Assembly: GCA_900540875.1 (NCBI GenBank)
Contig: UQHT01000005.1
Coordinates: forward strand, 1-64,000
DNA from: an uncultured Collinsella sp.
Lineage (GTDB): Bacteria; Actinomycetota; Coriobacteriia; Coriobacteriales; Coriobacteriaceae
Length of the DNA: 64,000 nucleotides
Direction: 5' to 3'
Position 1 is the first letter of the stretch; the number at the start of each line of letters is the position of its first letter. Of this stretch, positions 50,691 through 59,979 are shown in pieces. The translations under genes and the position numbers were made by a program. The notes beneath the pieces are model-generated. The model saw only the letters and a list, made by a program, of their open reading frames with translations, was not told the DNA's origin and made no database searches.

Positions 50691-51989
50691 CTACTTGCGC
50701 AGCGGCTTGGGCAGCGGAATGCCTGCCGCAATGACGGCGGCGATGATCATGCAGACGATGCCCTTGAGCGGGAAGCACATGAGCAGCAGGCCCACGACCA
50801 TGACGGGCTGACGCATGACGGCGCCCATCGTCGATGCCGTGCAGACGGCGACGCAAAAGACCGGATCGGCGCCGGTGAGGATGGCAAGCCCGTAGCCCAG
50901 GCTTACGCCCGAGAAGATAACCGGGAAGAAGTGACCGCCGCGCCAACCAAGGTTGATGAGGGCGGGCGTCAGCATGGCCTTGACCAGACCGGTCGCGATA
51001 AGCACGCCGGCGGGAATGGTGAGGTAGGTCTCCATGAGCACGTCGGCCTGGGTCTCGCCGGCAAACATGGTGTAGGGCAAAACCGTGCCGCAGATAGCGA
51101 GGGCCAGACCAGCCAGCATCGCCTTGACGACAGGGCGCTCCCCTATGGCATGGGCAAGCGCTTCGCTCGCGTGCTCCGAGACAAAGTACAGCCAGCCGCA
51201 TACGGTACCGACCAACGCCAGCGGAATGAGCCAGGCAAGCTCGAGGTTACCCACCTGGGCAGCCTCGAACCTCGGCATGCCCATGCCGCCACCCATGAGC
51301 TGGCCGAGCAGCAGATAGGTGCCCAGACCGCCGGCAATCGCGATGCCGTAGACCACGGTCTTTTGTGCCTTGGGCAGCTTGATGGTGATCTCGTCGGACG
51401 CGGAGTCCTCGCCAGCGCCCTGGCCGTCGGCGCTACCGGCGAGCGGCGCCACAAAGCCAAACACGGGCGCGGTAAAGAGCGCCGTCAGGGCAGCCTGGGT
51501 GCCCAACAGCGTGAGCTCCCTAAACTCGGCGCCAAAGCGACGCATGCGGTCGCCGACCCAGCTGCACAGGCCCGCGATAACGCCGGTCAGGCCGGCCTCC
51601 GGTCCAATACTTCCGCCAAACAGCAGCGGCAGCAATGCCGCGAGTGAAAGCTTGCCCAGGTTGTCGTACGGGTAGCGACCGTCTTGTTTAACCTTGGCCA
51701 TCACCTGGTTGAGGTCATCGGTCTTGGTGCCCGTAAGCTTTTCGTACAGACCGATCAGCAGGCCGCCCAGGAGGCAGACGAAAAACGGGTACGGCAGAAA
51801 GCCAAACGGGCCGCTTGCGAGCTCGGGCGAAGCGACGCCCAGCATATGCGGGATCTCGGTCCATAGATAGTCGATACCGTGCTCCATCGCAAAAAAGAAC
51901 AGCCAGACCGCAGCGCCTGCAAACGCACCGGTCACGGCAACGCTCACTAAAAACAACGCATGATTTTTGGGTTTTGCAAGGTTATCCAT
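50691..51989 (-). CDS. ClC-family chloride channel/transporter (YfeO-like)
   Basis: A 432-aa protein with about ten to twelve spans and the ClC fold. The ion-path motif that is GREGP in classic ClC exchangers reads GSIGPE here, so the gating glutamate position is Ile. The second-half segment GWRGGHFFPVIF is conserved. Proton coupling may therefore differ. ATG 51989 is used. It is a single gene. Confidence 0.85.
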   Translation of the reverse strand: MDNLAKPKNHALFLVSVAVTGAFAGAAVWLFFFAMEHGIDYLWTEIPHMLGVASPELASGPFGFLPYPFFVCLLGGLLIGLYEKLTGTKTDDLNQVMAKVKQDGRYPYDNLGKLSLAALLPLLFGGSIGPEAGLTGVIAGLCSWVGDRMRRFGAEFRELTLLGTQAALTALFTAPVFGFVAPLAGSADGQGAGEDSASDEITIKLPKAQKTVVYGIAIAGGLGTYLLLGQLMGGGMGMPRFEAAQVGNLELAWLIPLALVGTVCGWLYFVSEHASEALAHAIGERPVVKAMLAGLALAICGTVLPYTMFAGETQADVLMETYLTIPAGVLIATGLVKAMLTPALINLGWRGGHFFPVIFSGVSLGYGLAILTGADPVFCVAVCTASTMGAVMRQPVMVVGLLLMCFPLKGIVCMIIAAVIAAGIPLPKPLRK

Positions 51990-52076
51990 CGGGGCCTCCC
52001 GTGGTCAAAATCGACAAGGATACGTTTTATTGTAAGACGGGCACAGCGCGGACGTGCCGACCATCCACGCCGCGAA

Positions 52077-52094
52077 CGGCGCCATTGGGCGCCG
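52077..52094. terminator. Short GC hairpin near the LOG gene end
   Basis: CGGCGCC-ATTG-GGCGCCG, a perfect 7-bp stem, lies 22 bases past the LOG-family stop. There is no U-run. Confidence 0.4.
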
Positions 52095-52115
52095 CACGTG
52101 CGATAGGCCTACGGC

Positions 52116-52649
52116 TTAGCTGCCGATAATCGATGCGATCTCGTGCAGGTCCTCGGCAAAGTAAATGCCTTGCTGGCGCCTCGGGCTCGAAAGCCCCTTA
52201 TCAATCATGTGCTCGAGCAGCGCCTCGAGGTCGTTGTAGTACCCATCCAGGTTGTACAGAATGCACGGTGCACTCAAGTGCCCCAACGACACGGCGGACA
52301 TGACCTCGGCAATCTCCTCGAGCGTGCCCGTGCCTCCCGGAAAGGCGATGAACGCATCGCCGAGCTCGATCATCTTGGCCTTGCGCTCGGCCATATCGCT
52401 CGTCACGATAAGGTCGTCGATACCATCGTGCTGAAACTCTGCCTCGATAAAAAAGCTCGGCTCCACACCGGTCACGTGCCCGCCCGCATCGAGCACGCTA
52501 TCGGCGAGCGCGCCCATCAGGCCCGACTTGGACCCGCCGTACACCAGCGCGTGGCCGTTGGAGCCAATCCATGCGCCAAGCTGCCGCACCGCAGGCAGAA
52601 ACGCCGGGTCGTTACCGACGCTGGCGCCCAGGTATACCGTGATATTCAT
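52116..52649 (-). CDS. LOG family protein (cytokinin riboside 5'-monophosphate phosphoribohydrolase type)
   Basis: A 177-aa Rossmann-fold protein with the PGGTGTLEE motif near residue 105 and the ERKAKM segment. This matches LOG-type nucleotide phosphoribohydrolases that release a base from a 5'-monophosphate. GGGGGA precedes ATG 52649. Confidence 0.9.
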   Translation of the reverse strand: MNITVYLGASVGNDPAFLPAVRQLGAWIGSNGHALVYGGSKSGLMGALADSVLDAGGHVTGVEPSFFIEAEFQHDGIDDLIVTSDMAERKAKMIELGDAFIAFPGGTGTLEEIAEVMSAVSLGHLSAPCILYNLDGYYNDLEALLEHMIDKGLSSPRRQQGIYFAEDLHEIASIIGS

Positions 52650-52685
52650 ATTCGGTCCCCCTCATTGTGACGCGCGGCGCACGTT

Positions 52686-53111
52686 CTAGCGCTGGCGTCG
52701 GCGATATTCGCGCACGCGGCGCGACAGGTCGGCGAGCTCATCGCGGTCGAGCTCTTCCAGGTGCTCAAGATCATCCATAAAGCGCGCCATGGTGTCCTTT
52801 TGGCGCATCTTGATGAGCGTGTTGCAGTAGTTCACTGCCACGCCCGTGAGCATGGCGATGTAGAAGATGCTGATGACGCTCAGGACGACGGTGATAGCGC
52901 GGGCGACCGGCGTTTCGGCCGGGATATCGCCAAAACCGATCGTCGATACGGTCTCAAAGCTAAACCACAGGCCATCGCCAAACGTAAGGGTCGCAGGGTC
53001 GGACAGCCAGACGGCCGTCGAGCACAGCAGATAGAAGACGAGAAACAGGCCCGTGATGCGCGCAAAGCCAGCCTGGCGCAATACGTCGGCAAGTGTCCTC
53101 AACTTGTTCAT
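52686..53111 (-). CDS. Two-TM potassium channel subunit
   Basis: A 141-aa protein with two spans, a pore loop with the K+ filter TIGFGD (about residues 57-62), and a short charged C-terminal helix. It lacks an RCK domain, so it is a minimal KcsA-like channel. ATG 53111 follows AAGGGG; the longer upstream frame only reads through the family C repeats. Confidence 0.85.
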   Translation of the reverse strand: MNKLRTLADVLRQAGFARITGLFLVFYLLCSTAVWLSDPATLTFGDGLWFSFETVSTIGFGDIPAETPVARAITVVLSVISIFYIAMLTGVAVNYCNTLIKMRQKDTMARFMDDLEHLEELDRDELADLSRRVREYRRRQR

Positions 53112-53163
53112 CGCGACCCCTTTTCCCAGACGCCCCATCACGTTGCTCGGTATTGTCGCACAT

Positions 53164-53327
53164 CCGGCACTTGGGGACGTTCCTTTTGTGTCGAACAGAT
53201 TGGGAACGTCCCTAAGTGCCAACTCCGGCAAAGAGTGTCCCCAGCGACTAGTCGTTTAAGAACGTCCCCAATGACTACTACAACTGCCGGACAGATTGGG
53301 AACGTCCCTAAGTGCCGGATGTTAGGC
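53164..53327. repeat. Palindromic repeat family C, cluster 2
   Basis: Several mosaic units. GGCACTTGGGGACGTTCC (53166-53183) pairs with GGAACGTCCCTAAGTGCC (53203-53220), 17 of 18. A TAGTCGTTTAAGAACGTCCC unit and a second GGGAACGTCCCTAAGTGCC half follow. The cluster fills the gap between the K+ channel and the first hybrid kinase. Confidence 0.88.
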
Positions 53328-53346
53328 AAGCTGAGCTGGTATCCTT

Positions 53347-56184
53347 ATGCGGTATTATCTCGACTCGATGGGATTGCATGTGAAACCTTCCGCCGTCCTT
53401 CGCTTAGCTCTATATCGCACCCTAGCCGTCGCGCTTGCTGCGCTCACACTACTGAGCGCCGTCATGCCCACCCCGGCCTTTGCCGCCGACTCCGACCAGC
53501 AGGTCAAGACGGTCCGCGTCGGCTGGCTTGTCAACAACGAGGGCTTCCAGGAAGGCACACCGGGCGAGCGCCTCTCGGGATGGGGCTACGAGTACCTCCA
53601 GACCCTCTCGTACTACACCCCTGGCTGGCAGTACGAATACGTGTCCGGCACCTTCACCGAGCTCATGGACATGCTCGAGAAGGGCAAAATCGACCTCATG
53701 CCCAACATCTCGCATTCAGTAGAACGCGAGCAAAAGTTACTCTTTTCCTCAAACCCCGAGGGCACCGAGCGCTACTACATCTACGCCAAGCCCGATCGCG
53801 ACGATCTGGCCAAGGGTGACCCCCAGGCACTCCAAGGCCTCACCATCGGCTGCAACTCTGGCGTTATGCAAACCTTCGTCGGCCAGCAGTGGCTCGCCAA
53901 CGAAGGCGTCACCTGTACCTATAAAGAAATCGACACCGGCGGCGCCCTCTTTGAGGCACTTTCAGACGGCGAGGTTGACGCCGTCATCATGAACGACACC
54001 ATTTCGTCGCCCGATGCGTCGCCCATGTTCTACGTAGGCTCGAGCGACTACTATTTTGCCGTCCCCAAAAGCCGCCCCGATCTGATGAACGACATCAACT
54101 CGGCCATGGCGGCAATCAACCGCACCAACCCGCGCTACAACGACGAAGTCAAATCCAACTACTCGGCGCAAAATAGCGGATCCGCATCACTTACCAACTC
54201 CGAACGGTCGTGGCTCAAGGCCAATAACAACACGCTTACACTTGGTTATCTCAACAACAATCTCCCCTTCTGCAACCAAGATGCAAACGGAGAAATGGAA
54301 GGGTCACTCGTCTCACTCGTTACGACGCTCCACGACAAATTTGGCATTACCGTACACACGCTCGCTTTTTCAAGCAACCAGCAAATGACGGAAGCGCTCT
54401 CAAAGGGAAATATCGACATCGCCCTACCGGCATTTCGCGACTACTGGCTTGCCGAGCAAATGGGGACCGTTCAATCGATTTCGATGGGAACGATCTCTCT
54501 TACCGCCATCCACGCCACCAGCGATCTCAACAAGGATCTCCGCAATATCTGTTGCACAGGGTTTTCCATCGTCAACCGCAGCGAATTAAAAACTATGTTT
54601 CCAAATGCAAATGTAACCGAGTATCCGTCTGCAGACGACATGCTTTCTGCCCTTAAGGACGGAAGATCAAGCTGCATCGTTGTTCCCAACGCACGGCTGG
54701 AAACCATCCGAGATAGCTACGATATCAGAGACTACGAGATACAGGAACTCTCACGCACGGCCGAACTCTCTTGCCTTATGCAACGCGGAAATCCCGAATT
54801 ATTGAGTATCGTCAACAAGGGCATCATCAACGCCGGAGAATCGCTTTCTGCGAGCAATTATTCCTCTACGTCGTATAGCGCACAGGAATCAGACGCGTTC
54901 AGGTTTATATATCGTCATCGTAGTTCGATTGTCGTCATCATCGTCGGTGTACTGTTGACTGGGATAGCGGTTCTAACCTGGGCCCTGCAGCGAGCCAGAG
55001 TAGAGCAAAACAAGGCACTCGCCGCCAATGCGGCCAAAACGGCCTTTCTCGCCCGCATGAGCCATGACATCCGCACGCCGCTCAACGGCATTCTGGGGCT
55101 CATCGAGATTGAAGAATTGCACGAAGACGATGTCGATGCCGCCCGTAAAAACCGAACTAAGGCGCGAATCGCCGCCAACCATCTGCTCTCACTCATCAAC
55201 GACATTCTAGAAATGGGCAGGATTGAAAATGGTAAGCTGACGCTTGAGCATGTCTCATTTAACCTCGAAGATCTCTGCAACGATGCAATCGTGCTGTGCA
55301 AGCTCCGCGCTTCCGATCGCAATATTACGATGCAGGATCAAAGCGCACATCCCCTCTGCAATCCACATGTAATGGGAAGCCCTACTCATGTACGTCAGAT
55401 TATCATTAACCTGCTCGACAACAGCATCAAGTACAACAAAGATGGCGGAACTGTCACTTTTACATCGCAGATTAAACCGATCGATGATAGCCGAGTGCTC
55501 TTTTGCTTTAACGTCTCGGACACCGGCATCGGCATGTCGCCCGAGTTTCTTAAGCACATCTACGAACCGTTTGCCCAAGAAGGCAACGATGCCCGCAGTA
55601 AATTTCAGGGAACTGGCATGGGCATGCCGATCGTCAAATCACTTGTCGACGCCATGGGGGGGACAATCGAGGTAACGAGTGAGCTTGGAACTGGATCGAC
55701 ATTTTACGTTCGGATCCCACTCGCTATCGATAAGTGTCCTCAGATTCAAGCACAGTCGGATGCGAGGGCACCCAAGGTCTCACTGACCGGCATGAGCGTG
55801 CTACTTGCCGAAGACAACCAGCTCAACGCCGAGATTGCCCAAACTCTGCTCGAAAGCGAGGGCATTGTCGTAACGCGCGCCGCCGACGGCAACCAAACGG
55901 TCGACCTATACGTCGGTCGTCCCGCCGGCAGCTTCGATGCGATCCTGATGGATATCATGATGCCGGGTATGGATGGCTACGAGGCAACCCGCGCGATTCG
56001 CCTGAGTGAGAAGGCCGATGCAGCCGACATCCCCATCATCGCGCTCACCGCCAACGCCTTTGCCGAGGACGCCAAGGCGGCACACGATGCCGGCATGAAT
56101 GCCCATCTGCCCAAACCGCTCGACTTTAACGAGCTCAAAAACATGCTCGCTTGCATCAAGAAAAACGGAACTGTTTCGCTATAG
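53347..56184 (+). CDS. Hybrid histidine kinase with two periplasmic-binding-protein sensor domains
   Basis: A 945-aa membrane sensor. A signal/first TM segment (about residues 15-45) is followed by two tandem SBP_bac_3-type domains (about 55-270 and 285-500) outside the membrane and a TM span near 525-545. Then come HisKA with phospho-acceptor His573 (SHDIRTPLNG), HATPase_c, and a C-terminal receiver with phospho-acceptor Asp869 (LMDIMMPGMDG). It should sense amino acids or related ligands, as BvgS-type kinases do. No separate output domain is fused. The start is uncertain (ATG 53347, ATG 53368 or GTG 53380); no good ribosome site is seen. Confidence 0.88.
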   Translation: MRYYLDSMGLHVKPSAVLRLALYRTLAVALAALTLLSAVMPTPAFAADSDQQVKTVRVGWLVNNEGFQEGTPGERLSGWGYEYLQTLSYYTPGWQYEYVSGTFTELMDMLEKGKIDLMPNISHSVEREQKLLFSSNPEGTERYYIYAKPDRDDLAKGDPQALQGLTIGCNSGVMQTFVGQQWLANEGVTCTYKEIDTGGALFEALSDGEVDAVIMNDTISSPDASPMFYVGSSDYYFAVPKSRPDLMNDINSAMAAINRTNPRYNDEVKSNYSAQNSGSASLTNSERSWLKANNNTLTLGYLNNNLPFCNQDANGEMEGSLVSLVTTLHDKFGITVHTLAFSSNQQMTEALSKGNIDIALPAFRDYWLAEQMGTVQSISMGTISLTAIHATSDLNKDLRNICCTGFSIVNRSELKTMFPNANVTEYPSADDMLSALKDGRSSCIVVPNARLETIRDSYDIRDYEIQELSRTAELSCLMQRGNPELLSIVNKGIINAGESLSASNYSSTSYSAQESDAFRFIYRHRSSIVVIIVGVLLTGIAVLTWALQRARVEQNKALAANAAKTAFLARMSHDIRTPLNGILGLIEIEELHEDDVDAARKNRTKARIAANHLLSLINDILEMGRIENGKLTLEHVSFNLEDLCNDAIVLCKLRASDRNITMQDQSAHPLCNPHVMGSPTHVRQIIINLLDNSIKYNKDGGTVTFTSQIKPIDDSRVLFCFNVSDTGIGMSPEFLKHIYEPFAQEGNDARSKFQGTGMGMPIVKSLVDAMGGTIEVTSELGTGSTFYVRIPLAIDKCPQIQAQSDARAPKVSLTGMSVLLAEDNQLNAEIAQTLLESEGIVVTRAADGNQTVDLYVGRPAGSFDAILMDIMMPGMDGYEATRAIRLSEKADAADIPIIALTANAFAEDAKAAHDAGMNAHLPKPLDFNELKNMLACIKKNGTVSL

Positions 56185-56226
56185 TTTGTGCTCAACCACC
56201 CTGCACCGTTAGAAAGGAAGCCAACG

Positions 56227-56706
56227 ATGTTTAGGCCCTTGCGTCGAAAGAAACGTGCGATTTCCGATGAGGCGGCGCGCGAGTTGCTCGCCACCTGCAA
56301 GCGCGGAGTCTTTGCCGTCAACGGCGATGATGGCTACCCGTATGCCATTCCCGTCAACTACTTCTTTGACACCGAGCACGACAAGATTTATTTCCACGGT
56401 GCCAAGGCTGGCCACAAGGTCGATTCACTCAAGCGTGACGACAAAGTCTGCTTTACCGTGTACGGCAACGAGCGGTACAAGGACGACGACTGGGCTCCCT
56501 ACGTTATGAGCACCGTGGTCTTTGGCCGTTGCCGCCTGGTAGATGAGACACCTTCGTTTATCGAGGGCAAAATCCGCCAGCTCGCGCTTAAGTACTACCC
56601 CTCTGCCGAAGAAGTCGAGGAGGAGATCGCCAAAGACATCAAGGGTGTCCAGCTCTACGAGATCTCGATTGAACATCTTTGCGGCAAGCAGATTCATGAA
56701 AAGTAA
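56227..56706 (+). CDS. Pyridoxamine 5'-phosphate oxidase family protein (NimA-like)
   Basis: A 159-aa split-barrel flavin-binding protein. The pattern AVNGDDGYPYAIPVNY and the KAGHKVDSL segment match the NimA/FMN-binding subgroup. These reduce nitro compounds or serve as heme or flavin-linked reductases. AAAGGAAG precedes ATG 56227. It lies between the two hybrid kinases, but the strand change makes a functional link uncertain. Confidence 0.85.
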   Translation: MFRPLRRKKRAISDEAARELLATCKRGVFAVNGDDGYPYAIPVNYFFDTEHDKIYFHGAKAGHKVDSLKRDDKVCFTVYGNERYKDDDWAPYVMSTVVFGRCRLVDETPSFIEGKIRQLALKYYPSAEEVEEEIAKDIKGVQLYEISIEHLCGKQIHEK

Positions 56707-56733
56707 GCCTAAAAGCAGGTCTTGCAAATAGCG

Positions 56734-56777
56734 ATATGGCCCAGTTCCAACCAACAGTGGTTGGAACCGGGCCATAT
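56734..56777. terminator. Long bidirectional hairpin
   Basis: ATATGGCCCAGTTCCAACCA pairs with the 20 bases at 56758-56777 with one mismatch around ACAG. It separates the convergent flavoprotein and hybrid kinase genes. Confidence 0.75.
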
Positions 56778-56779
56778 GC

Positions 56780-58972
56780 TTATGAAGCGGCGGCAGCTAT
56801 GTGCGCAAGCGCCTCAATGAGCTCCTGCGAACTCACGGGTTTGCTCAGGTGCGCGTTCATACCCGCCTCGCGCGAAAGCCTACGGTCGTCGGCAAAGGCA
56901 TTGGCGCTCACGGCGATAATCGGTGTAGTCGCGGCATCCTCGCGGTCGAGCGCTCGAATCTGGCGCGTGGCCTCAAGACCATCGATACCAGGCATCATAA
57001 TGTCCATCAACACCACGTCGTACTCGTGCGATGCGCTCACGGCAAACGTCTCGACGGCAGACTCGCCATCTTTAACATGTGTCACGACAGCACCGGCGCG
57101 GTCGAGCGTAAACTGTGCGATCTCGGCATTCAGGTCGTTGTCCTCTACGAGCAAAACACGCAGGCCCTGGAGCGTATCGTTGTCGCCTGCATCCACAGAA
57201 ACCGTCTGGGGAATCTCGGATTGCTTGCACCTCTCAAACGGCAGGCGGATGGTAAACGTCGTCCCCTGCCCCATGGCGCTCGTAAAGCTCATGGTTCCGC
57301 CCATAAGCTCGACTAACTGTTTGGCAATAGACACACCCAGGCCAGTTCCCGATAAAGCGCCTTCCACCTGTTGTTTCTCGCGGGTAAACGGCTCGTAGAT
57401 GTGCTGTTGAAACTCCTCGCTCATACCAATGCCGTTATCGGCGATCGTGTATTCATAGACGGAGATGCCGTCCATCGGCTCCACCTCGCGACACGTCATG
57501 CGAACATAGCCGCCCCGACGGTTGTACTTGACGGCGTTGCCGGCAATATTGGCCAACAGGCGCTTAAGGTGCGTCACGCTCGCTCTAACATAGGGATGAT
57601 CGAGAGCCTCCTGGTCACAGATAATTGTCACCAGACGTTCCTCGGCCTGGCGCTCCAGAATATCGCGCACTTCATAGTTGAGGGCCACCAAATTTGTGGG
57701 CACGAGGTCCAGGCTGACCTGCCCGCTCTCCAGGCGACTCATATCGAGTGCCTCGTTCGCAAGGTCGAGCAGCAGTCCCGACGCCGTCCAGATCTTTGAG
57801 CGGCACTCAGTCTGCTTTTGCAGGTCGTCTGCATTGGCATTGCCCACCTCGACCATACCGCGAATGCCGTTGATGGGCGTGCGCAGGTCGTGGCTCATGC
57901 GACGCAGGAACTCCGTCTTTGCAGAGTTGGCAGACGAGGCTTCGCGCGCTGCTTTTGCCAGCTTGTCGCCATAGTCGCGCTCCTGCAGCAACAGGTCGGC
58001 AAAGCGTTGGCGCTCGGCGCGGCGGCGCGCCAACACAACAGTGGCTATAACACCGCCGTAGAGCGCCAATACACTGGCAACAACAGCGGCGACAACCTCA
58101 AAGTAACGCTGCGCGGGCGCATAGGTGTACACGTAAAAATTGCACGCTTTACCAAATGTGCCCAGATACCACTCTCCGTTGGCATTGACCAATCTGACCT
58201 TACCAGCCAGGCAACGCTCCTTAATGCCGCTGACAATGATGGCATCCGTCGCAGGCAAATCGAACACGCCTGACACGGTGGGCTCAACAGCGTTGGTCGC
58301 AACGACCTTTCCGTCGTTTTCGATCACGATGTTACCGCTATCGATGGTCTCATAACCATCGAGCAAGCTCTGCAACTTGAGCGTATTGCTCGCGACCGCC
58401 TTGGCGCTCTGGTGCCTCACCGCGACAACGATGCCCTCACCGTCCCGCCGGGCCACGCAGCCAATGTCCGCGACCGAATCGTCCGCAAGCGTAATGCGAG
58501 CGGTATAGGACTTAAGCGGATGGGCTGCCACCTCCAGCACAGGCGCCTCTTTGAAATTCGCAGCGAGCGACTCGTAGCCCACGTCATCCTTCGAGGACTC
58601 GGACACCAAGTTGCCCGATCCGTCAGTCACGATCAGCGCCGTCACATTAAACTGGTCAGCATATTGCTCCAGCGTAGCGTTATCCACCGAGCCGTCGCGC
58701 TCCATATTGCGCGCCGCCTCTCCGGCAATCTCCATAACGCGAATCAGGTTTTTGGTCGCATAGGCGTTGTTGAACGCATCGTAGGAAAGGCTCTGCGTCG
58801 CCACGTAATTGACAGCGTCGGCAAAGCGCTGTTCGGCCTGAGCTGTCGTGTAACCGTAGCTCATCACGCCGGCAACAGCCGAGAGCGCCATCCCCAACAG
58901 GGCGGCAAAGAGCCATACCCGGGCCGAGCGATCGTCCCGCTCATCTGCGGTGTGGTCGGGTGCATCAATCAC
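56780..58972 (-). CDS. Hybrid sensor histidine kinase/response regulator
   Basis: A 730-aa sensor. An N-terminal TM (about residues 18-40), an extracellular CHASE/dCache-like region to about 290, a second TM, HisKA (MSHDLRTPING), HATPase_c and a C-terminal receiver (LMDIMMPGIDG) are seen. The GTG start overlaps the stop of the upstream binding-protein gene (GTGA), so the two are translationally coupled and the lipoprotein likely feeds ligand information to the kinase. Confidence 0.9.
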   Translation of the reverse strand: MIDAPDHTADERDDRSARVWLFAALLGMALSAVAGVMSYGYTTAQAEQRFADAVNYVATQSLSYDAFNNAYATKNLIRVMEIAGEAARNMERDGSVDNATLEQYADQFNVTALIVTDGSGNLVSESSKDDVGYESLAANFKEAPVLEVAAHPLKSYTARITLADDSVADIGCVARRDGEGIVVAVRHQSAKAVASNTLKLQSLLDGYETIDSGNIVIENDGKVVATNAVEPTVSGVFDLPATDAIIVSGIKERCLAGKVRLVNANGEWYLGTFGKACNFYVYTYAPAQRYFEVVAAVVASVLALYGGVIATVVLARRRAERQRFADLLLQERDYGDKLAKAAREASSANSAKTEFLRRMSHDLRTPINGIRGMVEVGNANADDLQKQTECRSKIWTASGLLLDLANEALDMSRLESGQVSLDLVPTNLVALNYEVRDILERQAEERLVTIICDQEALDHPYVRASVTHLKRLLANIAGNAVKYNRRGGYVRMTCREVEPMDGISVYEYTIADNGIGMSEEFQQHIYEPFTREKQQVEGALSGTGLGVSIAKQLVELMGGTMSFTSAMGQGTTFTIRLPFERCKQSEIPQTVSVDAGDNDTLQGLRVLLVEDNDLNAEIAQFTLDRAGAVVTHVKDGESAVETFAVSASHEYDVVLMDIMMPGIDGLEATRQIRALDREDAATTPIIAVSANAFADDRRLSREAGMNAHLSKPVSSQELIEALAHIAAAAS

Positions 58973-59835
58973 GACAGGCCCTCCATATTCAAAAATGGCG
59001 AAGGGTCATCAAAGTACTTTGACACCAGGCGTTCCATGGTGCCATCGGCAAGCATTTCTTGGTAGGCATGGGTGAGCTTAACGTCGATGCCGCGCGTATC
59101 GTTGATATCAAAGGCGGTGCCCAGACCAACCTCTAGCAGCGGCTCATCCAAAATGCGATACGTCACACCATAGTCTTTTTCGTAGGCGAGCAGCGAGGAC
59201 TCGTGCGCGGCGATGGCATCGACCAGGCCCTCGACGAGCGCCGGGTTCAGGTATGAGCGGTCCGAAAAGCTGTAAAGCTCCTTAATCTGCGGAACGTTTT
59301 CATTGGTGTGATCGAGCAGAATCGATTCGGGCTTGGTGGTGGACTGGACCGCCACGACTTTACCTTCAAGATCGGCAAGCGTGTAGATATCGCTCTCGGG
59401 ATCGACAGCAACCACCTGTCGGCTCGCGAGGTACGGGCCGGCCCAGCGATAATCGCTTTCACGGCCCGTCATACTAAAGCTGCCCATGACGCAATCGAGC
59501 TCGCCGCTCGCCAGCAGCTCTTTGTTCTTTTCCCAATCGATCAGCTGGTATTTTGGCTTGTAGCCAATGCGGCCCAAAGCCTCGGTCAAAATCTCGACAT
59601 CCAGGCCAACAATATTGCCGTACTCGTCGCTGTACACAAACGGCGGATAGAGGTCGCTGCCGACGTTGAGCGTCTTAAGGCCGTCATCTTTGACGTCTTC
59701 GGCTGGGCTTTCTACTGCAGACGTCGAGGTTCCGTCATTCGATCCAAAACAGCCAGCTATCGCCACGACAAAGACGCTCAACACTGCAAGCGCAACAAAC
59801 AACGATATGGCAAGCGAGCGACGAGGCCTTTTCAT
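58969..59835 (-). CDS. Lipoprotein periplasmic-binding protein (SBP_bac_3) coupled to the kinase
   Basis: A 288-aa lipoprotein: a hydrophobic signal with lipobox AIAGC (Cys29), then a complete type 3 substrate-binding domain (YPPFVYSDEYGNIVGLDVEI, LDCVMGSFSMT). No ABC transporter genes are adjacent. Coupling to a histidine kinase suggests a sensing role instead of transport. ATG 59835. Confidence 0.9.
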   Translation of the reverse strand: MKRPRRSLAISLFVALAVLSVFVVAIAGCFGSNDGTSTSAVESPAEDVKDDGLKTLNVGSDLYPPFVYSDEYGNIVGLDVEILTEALGRIGYKPKYQLIDWEKNKELLASGELDCVMGSFSMTGRESDYRWAGPYLASRQVVAVDPESDIYTLADLEGKVVAVQSTTKPESILLDHTNENVPQIKELYSFSDRSYLNPALVEGLVDAIAAHESSLLAYEKDYGVTYRILDEPLLEVGLGTAFDINDTRGIDVKLTHAYQEMLADGTMERLVSKYFDDPSPFLNMEGLS

Positions 59836-59927
59836 CGAGCTCCAGACAATCCTGTTTACAGACTCAAGTGCAAAAAATAATAGCAGACGGAACCGCGCTC
59901 GCGCTCAATGGTTACAGACGCTTTACC

Positions 59928-59969
59928 CATACGGGGCCTTCCAGCCGACGCGGCAGAAGGCCCCGTATG
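59928..59969. terminator. Perfect 14-bp hairpin between the lyase and SBP genes
   Basis: CATACGGGGCCTTC pairs with GAAGGCCCCGTATG around 14 bases, 10 bases past the PatB-like stop. No U-run follows, so it is a weak terminator or mRNA 3' end. Confidence 0.55.
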
Positions 59970-59979
59970 CATCGCCCGC

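Noticed and set aside
50531..50734. 67-aa plus-strand ORF after the ABC permease
   Set aside because: It lacks a ribosome site and runs into antisense of the ClC gene; kept only as a possible remnant.
53112..53231. N-terminal extension of the K+ channel to 53231
   Set aside because: The extra 40 codons read through family C repeats; a ribosome site precedes ATG 53111.
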